From: Gemmatimonadota bacterium
Lineage (GTDB): Bacteria > Gemmatimonadota > Gemmatimonadetes > Gemmatimonadales > GWC2-71-9
DNA length: 64,000 bases
NCBI GenBank assembly: GCA_016874005.1
Contig: VGVQ01000011.1
Coordinates: 1-64,000 of the forward strand
Reading direction: 5' to 3'
Part shown: piece after piece, positions 1 to 7,957 of the stretch
Numbering within the stretch: the stretch's first letter is position 1
How the letters are laid out: each line of letters begins with the position of its first letter
Notes under the pieces: generated by a model
What the model saw: only the letters and a program-made list of their open reading frames with translations
Databases searched by the model: none
What the model was told of the DNA's origin: nothing
Program-made: the position numbers and the translations under genes

Positions 1-678
1 TGCCGCCTGGATCAATCCGCCCGTGCCAGCGATCAGGTCACCGGCCGATGCGCAGTAAACTCGAACCCCCTCGTGTCTCGAACTCGTTGACAGGTTCCGC
101 ATGCCGAACTTCGCCGGGTTGCTGTACTGGGCAAACTTGACTTGAAGTTCCGCCTGGGCGTCGGCGTCGGTCCCGCCGATGCCAGGGCCCTGCGCACCGC
201 TCCCGCGGTAACTCAACGGTGCCCACATCACGCCAAGCGGAGGGAGAGTTTGCTGAGAAGTGGGCGGTTCCGGTGTCGGTCCGGCCGCCGGCGACTCCCG
301 TTGCAGGAGCAGGCTCGGTGACCCGGGGCCCCGATTAGCCGCCGCCCACCGTGAGGGGAAGGCCGGCGGCGGGGCCAATGGAGCTTGGGCTTCGCCGCTG
401 AACTCGCTTCTGGCCGCCTGGGCCGCAGTTCCAGCACTCACGCTGGCCGGTTGTAACGGCTCGCCGTCTTCCGGCTGGCCTCTGGTCCGCTTGACCAGTG
501 CTTCTACAAACGTCTGGGAACCCGGGGCGGCAGATGGGAGATCCTCGGGGAACGATTTGCCGGCGCCGGTGCCGGTCCAAGAATCGATTGGAGCTTCCGC
601 TGAATGTCCATATGTCGTTGCTCTCCAATGAGTTGGCGTGGCAATGCCCGGTCGCGCCGTTGGTTCGGAGACCGGCAT
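1..678 (-). CDS. Unrecognised Pro/Ala-rich protein, truncated by the window edge
   Basis: An open frame of at least 226 codons runs off the left edge with no stop, read from the ATG at 678; an in-frame ATG at 684 and GTG at 687 are alternatives. The first 60 or so residues look globular. A long Pro/Ala/Ser/Gln-rich stretch follows (about residues 65-150), and then a more ordinary segment with several aromatic residues near the edge. I recognise no family. Codons such as ACT, TCA, AGT, GTA and GCA are commoner here than in neighbouring genes, so this may be foreign DNA. It lies downstream of pgi on the same strand after 162 nt. A competing ATG near 609 in another frame opens with a plausible N-terminus but stops after about 35 codons, so a frameshifted gene is also possible. 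Confidence 0.35.
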   Translation of the reverse strand, partial: MPVSEPTARPGIATPTHWRATTYGHSAEAPIDSWTGTGAGKSFPEDLPSAAPGSQTFVEALVKRTRGQPEDGEPLQPASVSAGTAAQAARSEFSGEAQAPLAPPPAFPSRWAAANRGPGSPSLLLQRESPAAGPTPEPPTSQQTLPPLGVMWAPLSYRGSGAQGPGIGGTDADAQAELQVKFAQYSNPAKFGMRNLSTSSRHEGVRVYCASAGDLIAGTGGLIQAA

Positions 679-840
679 TCCCATCACAGTATTGCAACCC
701 CAGGACCAACGAACTGACGGAGACGCTGGGAGGGATCGCTAAGGGGGGTGGCCCTGATGGCGGACGGGCCGAAGAAGCGAGCCCTGGCCGGCGGCTTGAA
801 GCTCGTGAGCCGCAAGTGCGGGAGACCCCGCCCACCCGTG

Positions 841-2235
841 TTAGGCGCCGGCCAGGTCGCTTGGCAGGCTCTGGTCGAGCGTTACGCTGCCTTCTCGGCT
901 ATACCCTGGGCGTCCCATCGCGGCGAAGGTGAGCCGCTTCCCGAGCTCGACACCCGGTTGATCGAACGGATTGACCCCGTACCAGACGCCGGCGAAACCG
1001 GTCGCCAGTTGCATGAACATGATCAACTCGCCCACCGAGCCGGCATCGAGCCGGGGAAGCGAGATGGTTGCGTTCATTCGTCCCATGCGCGCCAACGCCG
1101 CCGAGGTCGCCTCCTGTTCGGCGTTGAGCAATTCACCGATGGTGTGGCCCGGCAAGTAGGCGAAGTCGTCCGGCAGGCCCGGGCGGGTCGGGATCTTGAT
1201 TTCGTCCACCTCCTCGACCCGCACGAACGTCACCACCTTGTCGAAGGGGCCCTCCATGAACAGCTGTACCTGGGTGTGCTGATCGGTTGCGCCCACGGCG
1301 GGCACCGGCGTTGGGCCGGCGAAGATCGGCTGCCCGCGGCGGTCGGAGCGTTTGCCGAGGCTTTCCGCCCAGAGCTGAACGAACCAGGCCGCAAAGTCCC
1401 GGAGCCGGTCGCTGTACGGCATCAGGACGTGTATCCTGGCGCCTAGCCAGGCATCCGCCGCCCAGAGCAGCGCGGAGTAGAGCCCGGCCGGGTTGTTGAG
1501 CAGATCGGGTCGCTGGGCCTCGTCCAGGGCTTTCCGCGCCCCCTGGATCAGCCGTTCGATGTCGATGCCGATCAGGGCGGCGGGGAGCAGCCCGACCGGG
1601 GTCAAGACGCTGAACCGGCCGCCGACCTCGGGGGGCACATCGAGGGCGGCGATCCCCTCCCGGGCCGCCAGCTCCCTGAGGGGACCCTTGGCGGGGTCGG
1701 TGGTGAAGGCGAGGTGGCGGACGGCGGCGTCCGGCCCGAGTGCCTGGTCCAGCCAGGCCCTGACGACCAGGTACTGGGCGGCGGTCTCCGCGGTCCCCCC
1801 TGACTTGCTGATGACGTTGACGAAGACCCGGCGGGGGTCGATCCGACTGAGGGCTCCGGCGATCGAGGTGGGGTCGACGTTCTCGAGGATCGTGATCCTC
1901 GGAAAGTACTCCCTGGCCTCGTCGGAGAGTTCGTTCCAGGCGGGGGGCCGCAAGGCCGAGAGCAAGGTCTTCATCCCGAGGGCCGAGCCGCCGATGCCGA
2001 GGACCAGTACGTGGTCGTAGGCCTGGCCGACGCCATCGGCGAACTTCTTGATGCCGCGGACCACGTCGCCTTGGTCGCCCAATCCGTAGAAGCCGTACTC
2101 GCCGCGTTGGCGGCGGGTGTCGACTTCGGCGATGACCGCGGGGAACCGTTGGATCAGGTCGTTCAGCTGCGCTCGGGCGAGTCCGTGTTGCCCGTCGAGC
2201 TTGTCGCTGAACATCCGGCCGTAGGACAGCTTCAT
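841..2235 (-). CDS. pgi: Glucose-6-phosphate isomerase
   Basis: Cytosolic enzyme that interconverts glucose 6-phosphate and fructose 6-phosphate in glycolysis and gluconeogenesis. The 464-residue protein has the two SIS-type sugar-phosphate folds of the family: LGIGGSALG at 79-87, SKSGGT at 143-148, and the PGI signature GGRFSVLTPVGLLPAA at 205-220. The GATDQHTQ region carries the expected active-site histidine. The length fits the shorter bacterial PGI type, as opposed to the E. coli type of about 550 residues. The ATG at 2235 overlaps the stop of the metallo-hydrolase gene by 4 nt (ATGA), so the two are probably translationally coupled. Pyruvate kinase lies just upstream, giving a small glycolytic group on this strand. 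The stop codon is TAA. Confidence 0.96.
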   Translation of the reverse strand: MKLSYGRMFSDKLDGQHGLARAQLNDLIQRFPAVIAEVDTRRQRGEYGFYGLGDQGDVVRGIKKFADGVGQAYDHVLVLGIGGSALGMKTLLSALRPPAWNELSDEAREYFPRITILENVDPTSIAGALSRIDPRRVFVNVISKSGGTAETAAQYLVVRAWLDQALGPDAAVRHLAFTTDPAKGPLRELAAREGIAALDVPPEVGGRFSVLTPVGLLPAALIGIDIERLIQGARKALDEAQRPDLLNNPAGLYSALLWAADAWLGARIHVLMPYSDRLRDFAAWFVQLWAESLGKRSDRRGQPIFAGPTPVPAVGATDQHTQVQLFMEGPFDKVVTFVRVEEVDEIKIPTRPGLPDDFAYLPGHTIGELLNAEQEATSAALARMGRMNATISLPRLDAGSVGELIMFMQLATGFAGVWYGVNPFDQPGVELGKRLTFAAMGRPGYSREGSVTLDQSLPSDLAGA

Positions 2236-3050
2236 GCCTCGATCTCCAGGGTCATGCCGTCGTATCCGGGCTCGATGCCGTCGGGAAGTTTGCCGGCCAG
2301 TTCCTCGTGGCCGGTTTCATGAGTCAGGTGGGTCAAGATAGTGCGCTTGGCGCCGATGTCGCGAGCGGTCTCGATTGCCTCGGGGATGCTCAGATGGGTT
2401 GGGTGATGTCGCCACCAGAGGGCGTTCAAGACGAGGATCTCGAGGCCGCGGAGCTGGTCGCGTTGGGTGGCGGCAATGGCCTTGGCATCGGTGACGTAAG
2501 CCAGCTTGCCGACCCGCAAGCCGAGGACGGGCGTGGTCCCATGTTCGAACTCGAGCGGGGTGCAGGTGAGGTCGCCGATCGAGATGGCCCGGTCTGGCTC
2601 GATGAGTCGCAGTTCCAGGCGCGGTTTGGAGGTCCCGGGGAGCGGGATCACGGCCGGGTCGAAGATGTAGCGGTAGGACGCCTCGAGGAACGCCCTGGTC
2701 CGCCCCCCGGCGTAGATCGGCAAGTCGCGACGCTGTCGGAGGGAGAAGATCCTGAGGTCGTCGATGCCGGCCACGTGATCGGCGTGCTCATGGGTGAACC
2801 AGACGGCGTCGACTCGATCGACCCGGGCCGCCAGCAATGAGGTCCGGAGTTCGGGCGGCGTGTCGATGAGGAGGGTGGTGCTGGCGGTCTGGATCAGCGC
2901 GGCACTTCGGGAGCGCCGGTCCCTCGGGTCGGGGGAATGGCACACCGCGCAGTCGCACCCGAGCTGCGGGACCCCAAACGACGTCCCAGTTCCGAGCAGG
3001 CGGAGGCGAAGCACGCCACAACCTATCGCGGGGCGGGCGATCGCCGCCAC
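2232..3050 (-). CDS. MBL-fold metallo-hydrolase, PhnP-like
   Basis: Predicted cytosolic metallo-beta-lactamase-fold phosphodiesterase of 272 residues. The metal motif THEHADH is at 86-92, with further ligands in YVTDA and a late THLTHETGH stretch. An N-terminal GCDCAVC at 31-37, preceded by LGTGTSFGVPQ, is typical of the PhnP group, in which cysteines bind a structural zinc; PhnP itself cleaves a phosphoribosyl cyclic phosphate. No phn genes lie nearby, so the substrate is open. The start at 3050 gives a 12-residue extension; the GTG codon at Val13 is an equally good start because the fold begins immediately after it. The gene sits between pyk (74 nt away) and pgi (4-nt overlap). Confidence 0.85.
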   Translation of the reverse strand: MAAIARPAIGCGVLRLRLLGTGTSFGVPQLGCDCAVCHSPDPRDRRSRSAALIQTASTTLLIDTPPELRTSLLAARVDRVDAVWFTHEHADHVAGIDDLRIFSLRQRRDLPIYAGGRTRAFLEASYRYIFDPAVIPLPGTSKPRLELRLIEPDRAISIGDLTCTPLEFEHGTTPVLGLRVGKLAYVTDAKAIAATQRDQLRGLEILVLNALWWRHHPTHLSIPEAIETARDIGAKRTILTHLTHETGHEELAGKLPDGIEPGYDGMTLEIEA

Positions 3051-3124
3051 TCTGAGCGGCGGGGCGGCAGTGGGGTCGACCGGGCCCCCGACCGGATTGG
3101 CGCTGGGTCAACCCGATCGACGGG

Positions 3125-4579
3125 TCACACCGATTCGATCCGCAGCAGGTTGGTGGTCCCGGCTCGATCGAACGGGATGCCGGCGGTGACGACGATCCGG
3201 TCGCCGGGCCAGGCCAGTCCTTTCTTGACGATCAGGTCGCGGGTCAGCGCCAGCATCGCCTCGTAGTCGGGGCGCCGCTCGACCCGGACCGGCACCACGC
3301 CCCAGATCAGGGCCAGCTGCCGGAAGGTCTCCGTCTCGGGGGTGACGGCGAGGATCGGGACCGAGGGCCGGTACGACGCGACCGTGCGGGCGGTGAACCC
3401 GCTGCTCGTTAGGCAGACGATCAACGGGACCTTGAGGAGGTCGGCGGCGGCGCAGACCGCCACCGCGATGGCGTCCTCGGTCCGGGTGGTGGTGTGGGGC
3501 TGGTCGAGGAGGGCGGTCGAGGCCTGCCAGGCGTTGGCGTGGTCCTTCCCCTCGCGGCGATGGCTCTCCACTTCGCGGGCGATCTGATCCATCGCCAACA
3601 CCGCCTCGAGCGGATAGCTCCCCACCGCCGTCTCCGCCGAGAGCATCACCGCGTCGGTGCCGTCGAGGATCGCGTTGGCCACGTCCGAGGCCTCGGCCCG
3701 GGTCGGACGGGGAGCCTTGGTCATCGATTCGAGCATCTGGGTCGCGGTGATCACCGGCTTGCCGTGCCGGTTCGCCTCCCGGATCAGCTTCTTCTGGACC
3801 AGCGGGACTTGCTCGAACGGCAGCTCGACGCCGAGGTCGCCGCGGGCAACCATGATGGCGTCGGCCGCCTCGAGAATGCTGTCGAGGTGCTCGAGCGCGG
3901 TGTCCTTTTCGATCTTGGCGACCAGGCGAACCGACTTCGGGACGATTCGCCGGAGGGCCTCGACGTCCTGGGAGCGGCGCACGAAGCTCATCCCGAGGTA
4001 GTCGACACCGAGCTCGACCGCTCGGAGCGCCTCTTCGCGGTCCTTGTCGGTCAGCGCCGGGGCGGAGACGTCCACCCCGGGCAGGTTGATTCCCTTGTTC
4101 GATTTGAGCACGCCACCGTAGCGGACCGCCCCGTGGACTCGGTCGCCAACCACGCTGGTGACGTCGATCGCGATCAGGCCATCGTCGAGGAGAATCCGGG
4201 TCCCGGGGCGGACGTCCTCCGCCAGTTCCCGGTAGGTCGTGGGTAGTTCGCCCGGTTCGGCGCTCGACTCCGGCGCGAAGACCACCGATTGGCCGAAGGT
4301 CAGCTGCCGGGGTTCCGCCAGCTCGCCGACCCTGATCCGCGGCCCGTGGAGGTCAACCAGAATCGCCGAAGCTTTCTCGCGGGTGCCCTGGACTTCCTTC
4401 AGGTCGGAGATCCAGCGGGTCCGAATCTCCGGCGTCCCATGCGAAGCGTTGATCCGGACAACGTCGACTCCGGCGTCGAGCATCGCCCGCATCTGGTCGG
4501 GCTGCTCCCAGGCGGGGCCAAGGGTGGCGACGACTTTGGTTCGACGGCTTTCGCGTGGCAATGGGCCCTCTTGGTGCAC
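3125..4579 (-). CDS. pyk: Pyruvate kinase
   Basis: Transfers phosphate from phosphoenolpyruvate to ADP, the last step of glycolysis. The 484-residue protein has the full set of family motifs: RINASHGT at 42-49, [10 protein letters not shown] at 76-85, [10 protein letters not shown] at 159-168, AKIEK at 221-225, [10 protein letters not shown] at 243-252 and the signature around TATQMLESM at 278-286. A C-terminal alpha/beta domain follows. The start used is GTG at 4579. A TTG six codons further in, just before the conserved [12 protein letters not shown] block, is possible because homologues usually begin there. The gene faces away from the candidate replication origin and heads the pyk-MBL-pgi group. 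Confidence 0.96.
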   Translation of the reverse strand: MHQEGPLPRESRRTKVVATLGPAWEQPDQMRAMLDAGVDVVRINASHGTPEIRTRWISDLKEVQGTREKASAILVDLHGPRIRVGELAEPRQLTFGQSVVFAPESSAEPGELPTTYRELAEDVRPGTRILLDDGLIAIDVTSVVGDRVHGAVRYGGVLKSNKGINLPGVDVSAPALTDKDREEALRAVELGVDYLGMSFVRRSQDVEALRRIVPKSVRLVAKIEKDTALEHLDSILEAADAIMVARGDLGVELPFEQVPLVQKKLIREANRHGKPVITATQMLESMTKAPRPTRAEASDVANAILDGTDAVMLSAETAVGSYPLEAVLAMDQIAREVESHRREGKDHANAWQASTALLDQPHTTTRTEDAIAVAVCAAADLLKVPLIVCLTSSGFTARTVASYRPSVPILAVTPETETFRQLALIWGVVPVRVERRPDYEAMLALTRDLIVKKGLAWPGDRIVVTAGIPFDRAGTTNLLRIESV

Positions 4580-4713
4580 GGTTCCAGCGGAACCATCAAT
4601 GCTAACCAGGGTCGAGCGCTGAACAAACCGTTACCAATATCGGCAGGGGCCGCCGGATTCGAAGCGCCAGTGAGATTCAGCACCAGTGCCGATTGGGTCG
4701 GTTTTCTGGGATG

Positions 4714-4741
4714 TTGACACTGTCGACTAACCACCTATGTC
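4714..4741 (+). promoter_or_regulatory. Sigma70-like promoter facing into the candidate origin
   Basis: A perfect -35 hexamer TTGACA (4714-4719) is followed 16 nt later by TATGTC (4736-4741), a fair -10. It points rightward into the DnaA-box region and no reading frame starts nearby. It could drive an untranslated transcript through the origin, a long leader for the aldolase gene, or be chance. No start site can be fixed from sequence alone. Confidence 0.3.
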
Positions 4742-5025
4742 GATTGTAAGCCATTTACCCAGAACAGTTTACCTGACAAGACCCAAGGGGTTTTCCACAG
4801 GGCTGGTGCCCCAAATTTGGGCGGTTTTCGGGGCACAATCGAGGTGCACAGTTATGTGGATTGAACCGGTTATCCACATTCGCCTCCGGCGTCTCGACCC
4901 GCCAAGCGCTCCCAAAGGCTTGCAGGACAACGTCCTTTCGGCCAACGCGGCCGTCCACAAAAAAGTCCCTTTTTGGGGAGCCGATCCACAACGGGTGCAC
5001 ATAACGACGTTATGTGGATAATGGG
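4737..5025. other. Candidate chromosomal replication origin (DnaA-box cluster)
   Basis: This gene-free stretch (4580-5158 in all) is visibly richer in A and T than its surroundings. It holds two perfect DnaA boxes, TTATCCACA at 4870-4878 and its complement TGTGGATAA at 5013-5021, and a box matching the relaxed consensus TTWTNCACA at 4791-4799. Two-mismatch boxes lie at 4855-4863 and 4982-4990, and a bare TCCACA core is at 4954-4959. The flanking genes diverge from it: pgi, MBL and pyk leftward, and the aldolase through dnaJ block rightward, the orientation expected on both sides of a bidirectional origin. The ffs-dnaX-ybaB-recR cluster 6 kb away is near the origin in some bacteria. dnaA and dnaN are not in this window, so the call rests on box clustering and gene polarity. 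Confidence 0.55.
4998..5016. repeat. Palindrome within the candidate origin
   Basis: A 9-bp inverted repeat with a single central base, CACATAACG-A-CGTTATGTG. It overlaps the first four bases of the perfect DnaA box at 5013-5021. It could bind a dimeric regulator or form a cruciform; its role is unknown. Confidence 0.6.
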
Positions 5026-5086
5026 GCGTTCGAGCCCGGACGAGGTGGCCTAGTCGGTTGGGATCAAGGCAGCGGTCGCCCTCCCT

Positions 5087-5115
5087 TTGACCAGCCCGCG
5101 ATCGGCTCCTAAATT
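5087..5115 (+). promoter_or_regulatory. Sigma70-type promoter of the aldolase gene
   Basis: TTGACC (5087-5092), a 17-nt spacer and TAAATT (5110-5115) form a good housekeeping promoter. Transcription would begin near 5122, leaving a leader of about 37 nt before the aldolase start at 5159. The TTG of the -35 element could be mistaken for a start codon of an extended aldolase frame. Confidence 0.6.
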
Positions 5116-5158
5116 GCAGTCAGATCAACGACTTGCGCGGTCACACGGAGGAGATCGA

Positions 5159-6580
5159 ATGGCAATAGAGGCGATCCAGCGAGCGGCCGCCCCATACGGT
5201 GGCGGGGTGTCGGTATCCGGCACGGCCGTGAAGGTCAACGACCCAGCCTCGTTGACCGGGCCCGCGACCGACGCCCTCGTCTGGAGCGCGGTCTTTGGGG
5301 GGGCCGAGGAGCAAGAGGCGGCCCGGTGGCTGCTGTGGGAACTCGGTCAGGCCGTTGGCGTTCGGCCCGCCTCGATCCACGACCTCTATCTGGCCCGGGG
5401 CCGAGGCGAGTGCGGCGGCTTCACGGTGCCCGCCATCAACGTTCGGATGATCACCTACGACACGGCTCGGGCAGTCTTCCGAGCGGCCCTCGCCGGGGAT
5501 GCCGGGGCGATCATCCTCGAGATCGCCAGATCGGAGATTGCCTACACCGATCAGCGACCTGCCGAATACGTCGCGGTGCTGATCGGGGCGGCCCTCCGCG
5601 AGGGCTACCGGCTCCCGCTCTTCATTCAAGGGGACCACTGCCAGGTCAACGCCAAGAAGTACGCCACCGATCCGGAAGGCGAGGTCGGCGAGGTCAAGAA
5701 GCTCATCGCGGAAGAAATCGGAGCCGGCTTCTTCAACATCGACGTCGACACCTCGACGCTGGTGGACCTCTCTCGGCCCACCCTCGACGAGCAGCAGCGG
5801 GCCAACTACGAACGGGCGGCCGAGATCACCACGTTCATCCGGCGGCTCGAGCCGAAAGGCGTCACCGTGTCGGTGGGTGCCGAAATCGGTGAGGTCGGAC
5901 ACAAGAACAGCACCGTCGAGGAACTCCATGCTTTCATGGAGGGCTTCAACCGCGCTCTAACGAAGCGCGGGGCTGGCCTCGCCGGGATCAGCAAGATCTC
6001 GGTCCAGACCGGGACCTCGCACGGCGGGGTGGTACTGCCGGACGGCTCGATCGCCGATGTGAAGCTCGATCTCGTGGCACTGGAGGCGCTCTCGGCGGCG
6101 GCCCGGTCGCCCTACGGCATGGGCGGCGCCGTGCAACACGGCGCGAGCACGCTCCCGCCCGACGCGTTCGGCCATTTCCCCCGGATCGAAACGGTCGAAA
6201 TCCACCTGGCGACGAACTTCCAGAACATCGTCTTCGATCACCCGGCGCTTCCCGGCGAGCTCCGGCAACGTGCCTACGGGTGGCTCGATGCCAACGCCCA
6301 GAGCGAGAAGAAGGCGGACGACACCCCGGAGCAGTTCTATTACCGGGCCCGAAAACGGGCCATTGGTCCGTTCAAGAAGGAATTCTGGTCGCTGCCCCAG
6401 GCGACTCGCGGGGCGATCGCGGCCGATCTGGAAAAGAACTTCCGGTTTCTGTTCGATAAGCTGAAGGTCAACGGGACCGCGGGGCTGGTCCGTGCTCACG
6501 TCAAAGCCACGCCGCTTCGCCACGCCGACCTCGCCAAGCCGGCGAGCCGAGCGGTGGACGACGCCGAGGCGGGGGAGTAG
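5159..6580 (+). CDS. Class II fructose-bisphosphate aldolase family protein
   Basis: Predicted zinc-dependent aldolase that splits or forms a ketose 1,6-bisphosphate. The zinc and active-site motifs are in order: the QGDHCQ block at 157-162, AEIGEVG at 241-247 and TGTSHGG at 284-290. At 473 residues it is much longer than the usual 290-350. It has an N-terminal extension of about 80 residues, and a C-terminal segment from about 380 rich in charged and aromatic residues. The start at ATG 5159 is set by a strong ribosome site, GGAGGAG at 5147-5153, 5 nt upstream. Glycolytic genes on the other side of the candidate origin support a role in central carbon metabolism. A tagatose-type specificity cannot be excluded. 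Confidence 0.85.
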   Translation: MAIEAIQRAAAPYGGGVSVSGTAVKVNDPASLTGPATDALVWSAVFGGAEEQEAARWLLWELGQAVGVRPASIHDLYLARGRGECGGFTVPAINVRMITYDTARAVFRAALAGDAGAIILEIARSEIAYTDQRPAEYVAVLIGAALREGYRLPLFIQGDHCQVNAKKYATDPEGEVGEVKKLIAEEIGAGFFNIDVDTSTLVDLSRPTLDEQQRANYERAAEITTFIRRLEPKGVTVSVGAEIGEVGHKNSTVEELHAFMEGFNRALTKRGAGLAGISKISVQTGTSHGGVVLPDGSIADVKLDLVALEALSAAARSPYGMGGAVQHGASTLPPDAFGHFPRIETVEIHLATNFQNIVFDHPALPGELRQRAYGWLDANAQSEKKADDTPEQFYYRARKRAIGPFKKEFWSLPQATRGAIAADLEKNFRFLFDKLKVNGTAGLVRAHVKATPLRHADLAKPASRAVDDAEAGE

Positions 6581-6994
6581 ATGGCCATGGGTCGTCGAGA
6601 CCGCGATGTCGTTTATCTCGAGCGCGAGGGAGGCGGAGGCCTCAAGTGGTTGGTGCTGGGCGCCGCGCTCGGCGCGGGCCTGGCGCTCTTGTTCGCGCCC
6701 CGTAGTGGCCGGGAACTGCGGCGAGAACTCGGTCGGGGGATCAAGGGAATGCGGGAGCTGGCCGATGAGACCTGGGACGAGATTCGCGACGAATTCGGGG
6801 CCGAGGATCACAGCCGCCGTTCCGCGGACGAGGGTGCCTCGGCGGGCGACGACGGCGGCGACGACCGGCCGTCGCGGCAAGCGGAACGTCCCCGCAAGCT
6901 CGCTGCCCGGGAGGAGCTCGAGCGCCGCCTCGAGGCGGCCCGGGCCCGGCGCCGTCCGCCGGTGACGGAGGCCGACGAGGAACCGGTCGCCTGA
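6581..6994 (+). CDS. YtxH-domain membrane protein
   Basis: A 137-residue protein whose start ATG follows the aldolase stop with no gap. After a short polar N-terminus comes one hydrophobic segment (about residues 22-40) with the family hallmark GxxLGAGLALLFAPRSGRELR, then an amphipathic charged region. The C-terminal half is highly charged and probably disordered or coiled. YtxH proteins are small membrane-anchored proteins linked to stress in Gram-positives, with no defined biochemical role. Its stop abuts the BrkB-type gene, so the three genes are likely co-transcribed. Confidence 0.8.
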   Translation: MAMGRRDRDVVYLEREGGGGLKWLVLGAALGAGLALLFAPRSGRELRRELGRGIKGMRELADETWDEIRDEFGAEDHSRRSADEGASAGDDGGDDRPSRQAERPRKLAAREELERRLEAARARRRPPVTEADEEPVA

Positions 6995-7047
6995 TCCGCT
7001 GGTCACCGGTCGCGGGCCTCCGAAGCCTCAGCCAATTCGTCTGGCGG

Positions 7048-7941
7048 GTGCTCACGGCAGCCGATCGGCACCGGATTCCGTTTTTGGCCAGCGCCCTGAC
7101 GTTCGACGCGCTGTTGGCGGCGGTGCCGCTGTTTCTTCTCCTGCTCGCCGGGGCGGCGTGGCTGCTGGTCCACTTGGGCGGGGAGCCGCTCTCGACCGGC
7201 GGGCTGATCGAACGGTTCCTCCCGCCCCACGACGCCACCGGGGGCGCCGATCCCTTTCTGCTGGTCGAGGACCTGGTGGTGCGCCTCACCGAGGCTGCCC
7301 GGCAACTGTCGATCGTCGCCGTTCCCGTGTTTCTGTGGTTTGCCACCCGCGTCTTCGCCTCGGCCCGGACCGCGCTCGACGAGATCTATTCGCTTCACGG
7401 GACGCCACCCCGTCGTCACTTCGTGCTGGCGTATCTCACCGGCAAGCTGCGGGATCTGGGCATGGTGGGCGTGGCACTGTCACTCTTCGTGGCCAATACG
7501 GTGCTGACCGTGGGCCTCGCCCTGTTGGAGGCCCGCGGCCAGGCGGTGCGACCGGCCCTGGCCTTCTTCGTGACCAGCGGCGGCCGCCTGGCGGGACAAC
7601 TGTTGGCCTTTCTGTTCTTGGTTTCGCTGTTCGCGGCGGTGTACTACGGCGCCTCACGCCGACGTCCGCCGTGGCGCCACACGGTGATCGCGTCGCTGTT
7701 CGCGGCGGTGATGTTCGAAGCCGCCAAGCGGCTGTTCGGTCTCTACGTCCGCAGTACGGTGTCGTTGCAGCAGATGAACCCCGACGCCAACTTGGCCGCC
7801 GTGTTCGTGTTCGTGCTGTGGATGTACTACTCCTCGCTGGTCTTTCTGATCGGCGCGATCGTCGCCTCGGAGCAACGGGTGGTGCGGTTGGATGGACACG
7901 CCAGCGCTGGGGCTGGTACCTTTGCCGCCTCGCGGGAATGA
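7048..7941 (+). CDS. YihY/BrkB family inner-membrane protein
   Basis: An integral membrane protein of about 297 residues with roughly six hydrophobic segments. The conserved opening RIPFLASALTFDALLAAVPLFLLLLAGAAW places it in the YihY/BrkB (formerly RNase BN) family, whose function is not established. The GTG at 7048 is used as start, but family members usually have some 20 residues before this point. The frame stays open upstream to 6994, right after the ytxH stop, though with only CTG or ATC as possible starts, so the N-terminus is uncertain. The C-terminus ends 16 nt before the M14 peptidase start. Confidence 0.8.
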   Translation: MLTAADRHRIPFLASALTFDALLAAVPLFLLLLAGAAWLLVHLGGEPLSTGGLIERFLPPHDATGGADPFLLVEDLVVRLTEAARQLSIVAVPVFLWFATRVFASARTALDEIYSLHGTPPRRHFVLAYLTGKLRDLGMVGVALSLFVANTVLTVGLALLEARGQAVRPALAFFVTSGGRLAGQLLAFLFLVSLFAAVYYGASRRRPPWRHTVIASLFAAVMFEAAKRLFGLYVRSTVSLQQMNPDANLAAVFVFVLWMYYSSLVFLIGAIVASEQRVVRLDGHASAGAGTFAASRE

Positions 7942-7957
7942 ACTTCGTGGAGCAGCC

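Noticed and set aside
1-678. P-loop ATPase in the left-edge frame (TGTGAGKS)
   Set aside because: The spacing does not fit GxxxxGK[ST], and no Walker B or other ATPase motif follows.
5087-5158. N-terminal extension of the aldolase from TTG 5087
   Set aside because: The TTG is the -35 box of the likely promoter, and a strong ribosome site precedes ATG 5159.
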